Numbered from the stretch's first letter, positions 6,601 through 14,216 are shown. The stretch: DNA of 18,692 nucleotides from JBEKCP01 sp050014815 (GCA_050014815.1 JBEKCP010000041.1:1-18692), one strand, 5' to 3'. The notes: generated from the letters alone by a model not told the origin. Numbers and translations: made by a program.

Positions 6601-8428
6601 CGCCCGCCTGCCGGACGTAGATCACCCGGGTCTCAGTCACGGGCAGGCCCTCGCGTCCGTACCTGTACGCCGAGAACTGGAGCGTGCCGGAAACCTCCGG
6701 CGGGAGGTCGATCTGGTACTCACCGCGGCCCTCGTGCATGGGGATCACGTCGGTGAGCATGGTCTGGCCGTCTTTGATCAGGTCGAGGAACAGGGGTTCG
6801 CTGCCGCCTCCCAGGGCCAGGACGTGGACTGTCTGGCCGCCGTCGTAGACGGCCTTGTCGGTGCGAACGAGGAAACGCCCGTCGCGGGAGCCGCACTCTA
6901 GCTCGACCTCGCGACGGCCGCTTCGCCCCGCCTGGTCTGTCGCGCGGACGACCCAGTGGACGGAGTCCGTCTGTGGCGTACACTCGACCGAGGCCGCGCC
7001 CATCTCGTTGGTCCTTATCTCTTCCGGGAAACCGCTGACGGCGATCCGCGCAGGGGCCGGGCGGCCGTCTGCGTAGGTCGTCAGGAAGTAGATTGTATTG
7101 GCCAGGCCAGGCACCAGCGTGCCGGACTCTGGGATCACCTCGATGCGGATCGGCTGTGGGGTGACGATGCGCGACACGGTTGTGGATTGCTTCTGCCCGG
7201 CGGGGTCCCGCACCGTGGCGGTGAGCATGAATCGGGCGTCGTGGGAGTCCTGCGGCCGGCCCACCAGCGACGGCGGCAACACGAACTCGAACCGGGCCGC
7301 GCCCGAACTGTCGGTCCGGACGGTGGTCTGGGCGATCTTCGCGGCCGCGACGTCGGTCGCCTGCACCTCGATCTCGACCTCGCCACCGTCCACCGGCTTG
7401 CCGAAGAAATACCGGGCCGAGAGCGTGCCATGCACTTTCTGGCCGGGCTGGTAGTACGGCTCGTCCAACTCGACGACGATCTTGAACTTCGGCAGCACGT
7501 ACTTCTTGACCTCGACCGTGATGGTGCTCGTGGTATCGCCCAACTCGCAGCGCAGTTGGTAAGGGCCTTCGAGGATCTCGCCGGCCAGGGGACAGTCGGT
7601 CGAGGAGATCCCGAAGCGGCTGGTGACCTCCCGCTTGCGGAAGATTATGTTGCCCTTGGGGTCCGTCACGGAGAACACTGCCTCCTGGCCCGCCACGGGC
7701 TTGGGTTGCGGCCTCGACAGGGCAAGGCTGCGCAGATGGATCACTTCGCCCGGCTGATAGACGGGCTTGTCGCTCGTGAGCATCAACTGCCAGGAGCGGT
7801 GGAGCGTAACCGTCTGCTCGATCGACTCCGCCTGCCGCCCCGGTTGGGCGCTCACGCGGAGTTTGTACCGGCCTGGCGCCCAATCGGGCAGTTGCATGCG
7901 GACCGTGCCGCTGCCGAACTGGTCGGTCGTGAAGCTCGCCAGATGGACTACGGCCCGGGGTTCCGACCGGACCAGCTCGATCTGGACCGGCACGCCAGTT
8001 CGCGGCGCGGCATCCCGCGGGTCCACCAGCAGCACGCGGAGCGAGGCTTCGGACCCGGCTACGAGGTCGGTCTGCCCCAGCACGCGCAGGTCGTAGGGCG
8101 ACGGTGCCAGATTGTAGTAGTAAAGGTTGGCCGTGCCGAGCAGGAGCACTGCGGCTGCCGCAACCAGCAGGCCCGCGCGGGTCCATCGGCTCCGCGTGGT
8201 GCGATATTGCTCGATCCGGTCCAGAGTCGCCCGGACCAGGGCCTCGGGCGCTTCGATGGGCGGCAGAGACTCAAGGGCTTCCCGACGTTTTTGGGCCTCC
8301 TCCAGGGCAACACTGCAGATGGCGCATGCCTGACAGTGCGCGGCAACTCGTTCCTTGTCGGGCGCAGAAAGAACGTCGTGCAGGTAGGCGTCGACGTATT
8401 CCAGGACATGGTCATTAGGGTTGATCAT
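3632..8428 (-). CDS. Anti-sigma factor / alpha-2-macroglobulin fusion, membrane-anchored, with thioester
   Basis: 1598 residues. Residues 1-80 are a zinc anti-sigma domain with the H-x3-C-x2-C motif at His31, Cys35 and Cys38. A transmembrane helix (about 84-101) follows. Residues 105-650 are macroglobulin domains: MG2-type KPVYQPGE at 221-228, YVLPKF at 310-315, FFGKPVDG at 341-348, YRPGQ at 622-626, VDEAVYSVLG at 651-660. Where the bait region should lie (about 660-885) there is instead a helical, charged stretch with two hydrophobic helices (about 790-813 and 816-836). Macroglobulin sequence resumes at WFPETLLWRPELITDDNG (885-902) and DSITTW. The thioester motif GCFEQ gives Cys1100 and Gln1103, followed by the alpha/alpha thioester domain (to about 1390) and a receptor-binding-like C-terminus. 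A2Ms trap proteases; here the trap would be extracytoplasmic and the sigma-binding part cytoplasmic. The start overlaps the sigma gene and has GGGGGAGG 6 bases upstream. Residues 1241-1256 are a repeat-derived insertion. Confidence 0.9.
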   Translation of the reverse strand: MINPNDHVLEYVDAYLHDVLSAPDKERVAAHCQACAICSVALEEAQKRREALESLPPIEAPEALVRATLDRIEQYRTTRSRWTRAGLLVAAAAVLLLGTANLYYYNLAPSPYDLRVLGQTDLVAGSEASLRVLLVDPRDAAPRTGVPVQIELVRSEPRAVVHLASFTTDQFGSGTVRMQLPDWAPGRYKLRVSAQPGRQAESIEQTVTLHRSWQLMLTSDKPVYQPGEVIHLRSLALSRPQPKPVAGQEAVFSVTDPKGNIIFRKREVTSRFGISSTDCPLAGEILEGPYQLRCELGDTTSTITVEVKKYVLPKFKIVVELDEPYYQPGQKVHGTLSARYFFGKPVDGGEVEIEVQATDVAAAKIAQTTVRTDSSGAARFEFVLPPSLVGRPQDSHDARFMLTATVRDPAGQKQSTTVSRIVTPQPIRIEVIPESGTLVPGLANTIYFLTTYADGRPAPARIAVSGFPEEIRTNEMGAASVECTPQTDSVHWVVRATDQAGRSGRREVELECGSRDGRFLVRTDKAVYDGGQTVHVLALGGGSEPLFLDLIKDGQTMLTDVIPMHEGRGEYQIDLPPEVSGTLQFSAYRYGREGLPVTETRVIYVRQAGGLKVNVQLDRPEYRPGQRAKLTLLLSDAHGKPVPGALSLAAVDEAVYSVLGPAPGMQAIFSSLEQEILKPVYAIYPWSPDLEVKLPADERDRFEKALFARAGTRRNDRDAILKQAIQQFADGDQRLLRVLQRPDWEKLAERVGGLEKFIPLLRGQGSLHTLRQSTYPEKSRQAELVRHERLGLITGLWIALIAVAVLVLLILIMGLAKTLMLVFVVFLFISLLLSAVSSVREASFRARAMNDLKQLGLALENQELAGGKIQPQEASAAAPARVREWFPETLLWRPELITDDNGRASLAVDLADSITTWRLSASAVSAEGKLGGSESSIRVFQPFFVDLNLPVSLTRGDEVAVPAVVYNYLEKPLVVELRMADGPWFERLDGPTQTLELAAQEVRSVSYRLRVRQPGRHELTVHASGGGVADAIKRTIEVVPDGRRVEQTASGTLQRPAEIAWSVPADAIEGSVKANVKLYPSTFSQLVDGLEAIFQRPYGCFEQTSSTTYPNVLALDYLRRTKKSVPQVEATARQYIHLGYQRLLGFEIAGGGFDWFGRPPANRTLTAYGLMEFSDMARVHDVDPRVIERTRIWLLGQQAADGSWAPENHPMHEDPTGRREDLQRLSTTAYVAWSAFAGGAGSSPLPPGEGPGVRASGAAYDYLLHHNPAAIDDPYVLALVANALLAIRPGDQHARPYLERLEATSRRSADGKLAWWEEGVNRRTTFYGAGLSGNIETTALATLAMIEGRTSPDTIRAALAWLVEQKDPHGTWHSTQATVLALKALLAGTDRPLGEARQRQIDITVDGRTVETLVIPADQGEVMQQMDLSTQVARGSHRLGITDRTGTATGYQATLAYHVPGADRPQGAEPLSIQLVYDKTTLVVDDRVRATATVTNRMADAAPMVILDLPIPAGFAVDVEDLETLRTSSKIAKYQVTPRSAIVYLRTLSPSEPLELVYHLRATMPVKITAPPARAYEYYNPDHQAQTAPTPMTVAAAK
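4661..4708. repeat. Palindromic repeat element inserted in frame in the macroglobulin gene
   Basis: The core is a perfect 10-bp stem CCCCTCTCCC / GGGAGAGGGG with loop GGA (4679-4701), preceded by the edge GCCCTCACCCCCGG (4665-4678). It encodes residues about 1241-1256, GSSPLPPGEGPGVRAS, in a loop of the thioester domain between two normal helices. The sequence type is a widespread intergenic GC-rich palindrome (from memory). The edge is identical to 1350-1363 in the DUF4838 insertion and has the same orientation. Confidence 0.85.
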
Positions 8429-9002
8429 GGCAATCCTCCCCCGTTTGCCGCAGGCGGGGCTCCAGGTATCGCCGCATGCCGGCCAGGGCGTGGAACATCT
8501 GCGAGCGGATGGTGGCCTCGGTCCGGTCGAGAATCTGGGCGATCTCGGCGTACTCCAGTCCGTTCCATACCCGCAAGACCAACACCGTCCGCTGCTTTGG
8601 CGGCAGAGTCCCTACGGCTTGGGTCACCAACATGGCCGTCTCGGAAGCGATGGCGGCCTCGACGGGCGTACGACCGCCTGCGGCGGCCGGCAGATCGGGT
8701 TCGTCCGCAAGGAAAGCCGGTCCGGCCGAGAACTTGCGGAACTCGGCTCGGCACTTGTTCAAGGCGATCCCGAAGAGCCAGGGCCGGAACGGTCGTGGAT
8801 ACTCGTACCGGCCGCGGTGCTGCCAAACGGCCAGGAACGCCTCCTGGAACAGTTCCTCGGCACGATGCCAGTCGCCGGTCATTCGACGGATGAAGGTCAA
8901 CAGCGGGCTGGCATACCGCCGCAGGAGGGGACTCATAGCCTCACGGTTGCCCGCAGCCACCCGCATCATCAGGTCCTCGTCTTTTGCGCGGTCGCAGCTC
9001 AT
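8415..9002 (-). CDS. RNA polymerase ECF-type sigma-70 factor
   Basis: 195 residues. Region 2 spans about 10-90: DLMMRVAAGNREAMSPLLRRY, the AEELFQEAFLAVWQHRGRY core-binding/-10 segment, and FRPWLFGIALNKCRAEFRK. A linker of about 35 residues follows. Region 4 spans about 128-180 (LPPKQRTVLVLRVWNGLEY, then EIAQILDRTEATIRSQMFHA as helix-turn-helix). There are no region 1 or 3 domains and the length is usual for ECF factors. A good ribosome site, GGGAGG, lies 6 bases before the ATG. The last 14 bases overlap the anti-sigma/macroglobulin start, the classic coupled arrangement of an ECF factor with its cognate anti-sigma factor. The targets are unknown; autoregulation is usual for the class but not shown here. 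I cannot place it in a numbered ECF group by eye. Confidence 0.93.
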   Translation of the reverse strand: MSCDRAKDEDLMMRVAAGNREAMSPLLRRYASPLLTFIRRMTGDWHRAEELFQEAFLAVWQHRGRYEYPRPFRPWLFGIALNKCRAEFRKFSAGPAFLADEPDLPAAAGGRTPVEAAIASETAMLVTQAVGTLPPKQRTVLVLRVWNGLEYAEIAQILDRTEATIRSQMFHALAGMRRYLEPRLRQTGEDCHDQP

Positions 9003-9374
9003 GGTCAGCCTCCCGCGGTCCCTACCTTCTTATTTGCGCAGAAGCGAGGATTTGTTGAAGCAATTTTTCTGCCAGGCCATCCTGAGCCCAATATACCCGG
9101 TTCCCGGTCACGTTTCTTCAGGCTGGTCGAAAGCTGCCTCGACCAATCGTGGCAGCACGGTTGCTCGCTACCCCTCCATAGTTGGCGGGCTTCCGGCCTT
9201 GTGCGCCTTTACATATAATGGCCAAGTAGCGTATCCCGTGGTCCGGTGGCCGGGGCCTCTTGATGACGATCACCGTCCAGCCGTTTGTCGAGCGGCCCGA
9301 CGGCCGCCACGAGATCCTCAAGCCCTCCGCGTTCCAGAAACTATTTGGCCCGTGAGCGTCATGGAGACATCCTG
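9003..9374. promoter_or_regulatory. Divergent intergenic region between sigma operon and serine hydrolase
   Basis: 372 bases with no confident gene. Facing the sigma gene there is, on the minus strand, GGGAACC (9099-9105) next to a TATATT (9090-9095). GGAAC is the usual -35 core of ECF promoters, so autoregulation is conceivable, but no matching -10 could be assigned. Facing the hydrolase there is TATAAT at 9214-9219 with only a poor -35. A 30-codon frame at 9263-9355 (MTITVQPFVERPDG..., ending FGP) could be a leader peptide or a remnant N-terminus; it has no convincing ribosome site. Confidence 0.3.
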
Positions 9375-10616
9375 ATGAAGAGACTCTTCCTGTCCCTGGT
9401 GGTTCTGGCGGCGACGGCCGCGCTGGTGTGGGCCGCCCCCGCCCCTGCGGCGGCCGAGCCGGCCCCGGCACCGGCGTCCAAGGGCATGGCCGCCGTCCTG
9501 GAGCCGTTTGTCAAGAGCCACACGCTCGCGGGCGCGGTGACCCTGGTGGCGTCGCAAGACAAGGTGCTCGGTCTGGAAGCGGTCGGCTACGCGGACATCG
9601 CCGCCGGCAAGCCGATGCGGACCGACAGCCTCTTCTGGATCGCTTCCATGTCCAAGCCGATGACCGCCACGGCGCTGATGATGCTGGTGGACGAGGGCAA
9701 GGTACGCGTCGACGATCCCGTCGAGAAGTACCTGCCGGAGTTCCAGGGGCAAATGGTCGTGGCCGAGCGAGACAACCAGCGAGTGGTCCTCAAACCGCCC
9801 GCGCACCCGATCACGGTGAAGAACATCCTTTCCCACACCAGCGGCCTGCCCTACATGACCCGGCTGGAACACAAGATCGACACGTTCCCGCTCGATGAGG
9901 CCGCCGTCATCTATGCCCTGACGCCGCTCAAGTTCGAGCCGGACAGCAAGTACGAGTACTCGAACGCGGGCATCAACACCGTGGGCCGCATTATCGAAGT
10001 CGCCGGCGGCATGCCGTACGAGAAGTTCATGGACGAGCGTCTGTTCAAGCCGCTGGGCATGAAGGACACCACTTTCTGGCCCAGCGAAGAGCAGCTCCGG
10101 CGGTTGGCCAAGTCGTACAAGCCCGACGCCGATCAAAAGGGCCTGGTCGAAACGGCCATCGGGTACTTCGCCTATCCGTTGAGCAATCGTCGGCGGAGTC
10201 CGTGTCCCGCCGGCGGCCTGTTCTCGACCGCCGGCGACGTCTCGATCTTCTGCCGCATGATCCTCGGCGGCGGGGTTTACGGGGGCAAGCGGTACATTTC
10301 CGAAGAAGCCTTGCGGCAGATGACCTCCACGCAGACGGGCAACCTGCTGAGCAAAGGCCAGGGCGACAGCGGATACGGTTTCGGCTGGTTCACCTCGCGG
10401 GCGGTCCACGGCAAGAGCGATCCCGTGATCGTCGGCGGGTGCGGTCACAGCGGGGCCTACGGCACCGACATGTGGATCGATCCGGAAACCCGGCTTATCA
10501 CGGTCTACCTGATCCAGCACGCCGGTTTCCCCGGCAAGGACGGCCCCAAGATCCTTCCGGCCTTCAAGAAGGCCGCCGCGGACGCCTTTGCTATTGGAGT
10601 CATTACTCCGCGCTGA
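9375..10616 (+). CDS. Secreted serine hydrolase, class C beta-lactamase / penicillin-binding-protein-like family
   Basis: 413 residues from Met-Lys-Arg, chosen because it begins a good signal peptide (residues 1-21, core LFLSLVVLAATAALVWA) and has GGAG 8 bases upstream. An in-frame earlier ATG would put about 30 unrelated residues before the signal. The three active-site motifs of the serine beta-lactamase-like fold are present: SxxK at Ser91-Met-Ser-Lys94, YxN at Tyr195-Ser-Asn197, and HSG at 358-360 in place of KTG. The HSHTSGLPY-type motif (ILSHTSGLPY, 151-160) is typical of the EstB/AmpC-like esterase and peptidase branch. Substrate may be an ester, a D-amino-acid peptide or a lactam; sequence alone does not decide. 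A Pro/Ala linker follows the signal. It is transcribed alone, divergent from the sigma operon and convergent with the arabinofuranosidase gene. Confidence 0.9.
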   Translation: MKRLFLSLVVLAATAALVWAAPAPAAAEPAPAPASKGMAAVLEPFVKSHTLAGAVTLVASQDKVLGLEAVGYADIAAGKPMRTDSLFWIASMSKPMTATALMMLVDEGKVRVDDPVEKYLPEFQGQMVVAERDNQRVVLKPPAHPITVKNILSHTSGLPYMTRLEHKIDTFPLDEAAVIYALTPLKFEPDSKYEYSNAGINTVGRIIEVAGGMPYEKFMDERLFKPLGMKDTTFWPSEEQLRRLAKSYKPDADQKGLVETAIGYFAYPLSNRRRSPCPAGGLFSTAGDVSIFCRMILGGGVYGGKRYISEEALRQMTSTQTGNLLSKGQGDSGYGFGWFTSRAVHGKSDPVIVGGCGHSGAYGTDMWIDPETRLITVYLIQHAGFPGKDGPKILPAFKKAAADAFAIGVITPR

Positions 10617-10622
10617 AAGAGC

Positions 10623-10725
10623 GTAGGGTGGGTCGAGCGGAGCGAGCCCCGCCAGAAATCAGCCAAATCCCAGTTGGTGGGGCTCGCCGACCATGCTTCG
10701 CACGGTGCCCGTCGACCCACCCTAC
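10623..10725. repeat. Long imperfect palindrome of interspersed repeat between convergent genes
   Basis: The outer arms GTAGGGTGGGTCGA (10623-10636) and TCGACCCACCCTAC (10712-10725) are perfectly complementary. Inner arms GCGAGCCCCGCCA (from 10643) and TGGTGGGGCTCGC (10675-10687) pair with one mismatch. It fills the gap between the hydrolase stop and the arabinofuranosidase stop and could serve as a bidirectional terminator. The TAG stop of the arabinofuranosidase gene (10722-10724) is part of the right arm. Confidence 0.75.
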
Positions 10726-12620
10726 AATATCTCCGCACCCAACGCATACAGCGTGATGCTGCAGGGCGCGACCCAAAGCTCCGTCCGGGCATCCCCCGGC
10801 GCCGTCTCCTCGATGGCGACCTTGGGGGCCTTGCCAGGCTCATTGTAAGCCATCGGGTCGCCGGCAATCTGCCAGCGTCGGCCGCCGCCGCTGAGCCTGG
10901 CGCCGGCGACCTTCAAGGGAAGGACCACCTCGTCCATGGTCGGGTTGACGATCGCCACGGTCAACGTCTTGCGATCGACCGTCCAGGCGGCGGCGACGTC
11001 CAACGGCGGAACCGCCGTCGCGGCGACAGGCAGCACGCCGAAATGCCGCCGATAGAGCTTCAAGGCAAGGCCCGTCGTCTCGAAAGCGGCGTCGGTCTTG
11101 CTGGTCTTGATGCAGCCGATCACGTTGACGGCCTGGGCGTAGTCGGCCATGAAGACCATATCGCTCTGCCGGGCGTATTCGTTCAGGCCGGCGGCGATTC
11201 CCAATGCGTCCTTCAGGAAATACCGCGTGCCCAGCTCGCCGTATTCATCCCGCCCGTACCAGTAGTTCCACTCGTCCATGGCGATTCGGATGTCCTTGCC
11301 CTTGAGTGCATCGATCTCCCGGCGGTAGCCGCGATGGGCCTCGACTTTGCGGCGGATGCTGTCGGGGATCTGCCGCACGTGCTTGTCCAGGTCCTTTTTG
11401 TCATGGCAATAGAAGTGCTCGCTGATCAGGTCCATGTGGTCGGCGCAGTCCGCGAGCATGGCCTGGCTCCACTTGCCCGCCTCCCCGACGGCTACCAGCT
11501 TGATCGAGGGATCGACCTTGCGCATGGCCTCGGCGAATTCGTTGTGCTTCTTGGCATACTGGTCCAGCGGCATGTGGCCGAGCTGCCAGCCCCCGTACAT
11601 TTCGTTGCCGACGCCCCAGAACTTCACGCGGTAGGGCTCCGGATGGCCGTTGGCGGCGCGGAGCCTGCCCATGGGCGTGTCGGCGGCGCCGTTGGCGTAC
11701 TCGACTTCCTCGGCGGCCATCCGGGCGTCGCCCAGTCCGCTGTTGACCGCAATGTACGGCTCGGTCTTCAGGCAGCGGCAGAAGACCATGAACTCGTCGA
11801 GGCCGAAGTCGTTGGGCTCGATGCCCTTCCACGCGGGGTTCTTGCGGGGCGGCCGGCGGTCGCGGTCTCCGACGCCGTCCTTCCAGTTGTAGCCGCTGAC
11901 GAAGTTGCCGCCCGGCCAGCGATAGACCGGCGAGTCCAACTCCGCCAGCAAGGCCAGGGTGTCGCGGCGCATGCCGTCGATGTTGTCGGCGGGCATGAGC
12001 GAGACGGCGCCGACGCGGTAATGGCTTCGGCCCATGATTTCCAGCCTACCGTCGTCGGTGTCCGAGGCCGCGGTGAACTCCAACTCGTGTTTCGCGAAGT
12101 CGGGCGAATCGATTGCGAACTCCAGCGTTTGCCGCTCCTTTGGTTCTTGTCCCCAGACCAGGCTCACCGTCACTGGTGGCGTGCCAAGTTTCGGCGGCGG
12201 CGCCAGCCAAATCCGCCCGACGTACTTCTTGCCTTTGCGAAGCGCAAGCCCCGACTGCGCCAGCCCGGCCTCGGCGCCGCAATTCGCCGGCGTAACTTGC
12301 GGCGAGTGTTGACCCACGAGCGGCTCCTCCCGATTCATCTCGAATTCTCCCGCGCCGATCGCCTTCCAGGGCGACTCCTTGGCCCCCACGGGATAGAAAA
12401 ACTTGCGATCTTCGAGCATTTCGGCCCAGATGCCGCCATAGATGCAGCGGCCGAGGTGCTCGATGAACTGGCCGTAGATGTATTCCGAGATCGGCTCGCC
12501 GGTCTTGCCGGCGTCGATGGTGATCGGGGCCGCTGGCGCCGCCGGGGACTCGGCCCGGACGATCCGGCCGGCCGGCAGAAGGAGGGCCGCCGCCGCGAGG
12601 ACTTGCAATCGCCATTCCAT
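10722..12620 (-). CDS. Alpha-L-arabinofuranosidase, GH51 family, secreted
   Basis: 632 residues. GH51 enzymes remove terminal alpha-L-arabinofuranosyl groups from arabinans and arabinoxylans with retention. A signal peptide covers about residues 1-23. The family opening is visible at 33-63 (ITIDAGKTGEPIS, YGQFIEHLGRCIYGG), then a carbohydrate-binding-like insert (about 90-210), then the TIM barrel with the SPVYRWPGGNFVSGYNW motif (230-246). The acid/base is Glu340 in GVGNEMYGG and the nucleophile Glu450 in AMDEWNYWY. A C-terminal beta-sandwich (about 520-632) completes the family plan, and the length is normal. The gene begins 24 bases after the BBP7 barrel stop, so the two are probably one operon. 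No good ribosome site is visible upstream. Transport from surface barrel to periplasmic hydrolase is suggested by context only. Confidence 0.92.
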   Translation of the reverse strand: MEWRLQVLAAAALLLPAGRIVRAESPAAPAAPITIDAGKTGEPISEYIYGQFIEHLGRCIYGGIWAEMLEDRKFFYPVGAKESPWKAIGAGEFEMNREEPLVGQHSPQVTPANCGAEAGLAQSGLALRKGKKYVGRIWLAPPPKLGTPPVTVSLVWGQEPKERQTLEFAIDSPDFAKHELEFTAASDTDDGRLEIMGRSHYRVGAVSLMPADNIDGMRRDTLALLAELDSPVYRWPGGNFVSGYNWKDGVGDRDRRPPRKNPAWKGIEPNDFGLDEFMVFCRCLKTEPYIAVNSGLGDARMAAEEVEYANGAADTPMGRLRAANGHPEPYRVKFWGVGNEMYGGWQLGHMPLDQYAKKHNEFAEAMRKVDPSIKLVAVGEAGKWSQAMLADCADHMDLISEHFYCHDKKDLDKHVRQIPDSIRRKVEAHRGYRREIDALKGKDIRIAMDEWNYWYGRDEYGELGTRYFLKDALGIAAGLNEYARQSDMVFMADYAQAVNVIGCIKTSKTDAAFETTGLALKLYRRHFGVLPVAATAVPPLDVAAAWTVDRKTLTVAIVNPTMDEVVLPLKVAGARLSGGGRRWQIAGDPMAYNEPGKAPKVAIEETAPGDARTELWVAPCSITLYALGAEIL

Positions 12621-12644
12621 GGCGCCTATTTTACCAGGCGGCGG

Positions 12645-14216
12645 TCAGAACCGGTAGTCCAGGCCGAAGTTCAATCCCTGCGCCCAGAAATCGGTCGTGT
12701 GCAGCGCGAAGACCGGCCGCGAGGCATTCGTCCCCGACGGCGGCGGGACCCGGTCTCCGCTGATGTCCAAGTCGATCTGGTCGCCGGGCCGGGCCACGCC
12801 GCTCCAGTAGAGGAACGTGTAACCGGCCGTCGCCCGCAACCGCGTCGTCAGCTCGTAGCCCAGCGTGATCCCCAACTCCGGCAGAACGGACAGGCGATCC
12901 GAGTTATAGACGTTTATGTTGCTCGGCAGCGTCAGGAGGCCGCCGGCATAGGGCGTCGACGTGCCGCCCGACGTGACTACTGCGGAGCCGTTGATGGCGA
13001 CCCGGGTGTGCGTGTCGCCCAGCCCCAGCTTCAGCGAGCTCTCCAGCGACCACCGGCCCCATCGCTGATCGATCTTCATTCCCAGCTCGGCGCCGTTGAA
13101 GTAGTTTCTCGCATTGAAATCATCGGCCTGGGTGATCTGGGCGCCGGCCGCGGTCAGGGTGGAAGTGGCCAGGATGTTCAGGTCGTCATCCATGCGGAGA
13201 TACCGGTAGCCGGCCAACAGGTCGATCCGGCAAGCGGGGGCGCGGGCAAGGGCCCAGCGGAGCATGAGGTCGGTGCCCTGCACCGCGTTGCTGGCGGCGG
13301 CGTGAAAGGTCCCCGTGGAGCCGGAATTGGCTAGCACGAATGCATCATTGGCCCCGCCGTCATAGAGCCCCGTGGTGGGGTCCCGGTGGTCAACGTTGTA
13401 GAAAGGCCGGGCGAGAATGGGACTCCCGAGGCTGCCGCGGTCGAACTGCTGGAGACTCTTGCCGATGCCGAGGTAGCCCCATTCCACGCCGATGTTCTGG
13501 TCCTGCCCGAGCCAAAAGCCCAAGTCCCCGCGGCCGCCGTTGCGAAGCCCGCGGTTCAGATCCTCGTCGCCCACCAGGACGGTCGTTGTCGGCAGGCCCA
13601 GGACCCCCTGCTGAGGTTTAGGCGTGCCATCGAGGCTCGTGGTCAACAGCGGCGGCGTCTGGGCCCCTTTGGTCCACCACATCAGGTAGTCGGCCTGGAA
13701 CCAGACTTGGCCGGACGGGCACGACTGCGAACAGTTGCCGAAGGGCGGGCAGTCCTGGCAGTCATAGCCGTTGCCGTCCGGCGGGCCGTAGGCGCCATCA
13801 GGCCCCGGCCCGCCGAGGCGCCCGGCCTGCGGCGCGGAGGGGCTCGCATCGCGGTGGCCCGGCCCCGGAGCGGTTTCCGGAGGATACTGGGCGGTTGCGG
13901 CGGAGGAATCCTCATCCACGGCGGTCAGACGAGTCGTTCCACCTGGAGGAGGGGACAGAACCCGGACTGCCGGTTTTTTCGGCGACTCGGCAGGCATGCT
14001 CTCGATCGGTACTGCCTGCCGCCAAGTCAACCTGTCGGGCGGGCGATACCCTGGGCAGCCCGGCGGCTGTTGCCATGGGGCATCCTGGGCATCAGCCGCG
14101 GCGAAACCCAACGCTAGTGGGATCGCAAAGGCCAGCAGACGTGGCATCATCCTGACCAAACGCCCGGCGAAACCAGTTTTCGTGCCGAAGAGCGGCATCG
14201 TTGTGTGTAACCTCAT
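12645..14216 (-). CDS. BBP7-family outer-membrane beta-barrel protein
   Basis: 523 residues from Met-Arg-Leu-His, chosen for GGGGGA 4-5 bases upstream. A reading from 14270 adds 18 unlikely residues, and a start at the Met-Met-Pro-Arg-Leu-Leu preceding the hydrophobic signal core is also possible. The signal core is LLAFAIPLALGFAAADAQ. A Pro/Gly/Ser-rich linker with a cysteine cluster (CQDCPPFGNCSQSCPSG) leads to VWFQADYLMWWTKG, the hallmark opening of the planctomycete putative barrel porin BBP7 family. Amphipathic strands follow, ending in GLNFGLDYRF; the terminal Phe is the usual outer-membrane assembly signal. Function (porin, receptor or structural barrel) is unknown. It is the first gene of a probable operon with the GH51 enzyme and diverges from the giant surface protein. 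Confidence 0.85.
   Translation of the reverse strand: MRLHTTMPLFGTKTGFAGRLVRMMPRLLAFAIPLALGFAAADAQDAPWQQPPGCPGYRPPDRLTWRQAVPIESMPAESPKKPAVRVLSPPPGGTTRLTAVDEDSSAATAQYPPETAPGPGHRDASPSAPQAGRLGGPGPDGAYGPPDGNGYDCQDCPPFGNCSQSCPSGQVWFQADYLMWWTKGAQTPPLLTTSLDGTPKPQQGVLGLPTTTVLVGDEDLNRGLRNGGRGDLGFWLGQDQNIGVEWGYLGIGKSLQQFDRGSLGSPILARPFYNVDHRDPTTGLYDGGANDAFVLANSGSTGTFHAAASNAVQGTDLMLRWALARAPACRIDLLAGYRYLRMDDDLNILATSTLTAAGAQITQADDFNARNYFNGAELGMKIDQRWGRWSLESSLKLGLGDTHTRVAINGSAVVTSGGTSTPYAGGLLTLPSNINVYNSDRLSVLPELGITLGYELTTRLRATAGYTFLYWSGVARPGDQIDLDISGDRVPPPSGTNASRPVFALHTTDFWAQGLNFGLDYRF

Noticed and set aside
6956..8893. 645-codon plus-strand frame opposite the macroglobulin and sigma genes
   Set aside because: It overlaps two well-supported genes and has antisense-type composition without motifs.
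9285..9374. Upstream in-frame start for the serine hydrolase at 9285
   Set aside because: It would put about 30 unrelated residues before a perfect signal peptide; the start at 9375 has its own ribosome site.
10674..13334. 886-codon plus-strand frame opposite the GH51 and BBP7 genes
   Set aside because: It spans two clear minus-strand genes and has no recognisable domain; it is an antisense shadow of high-GC codons.
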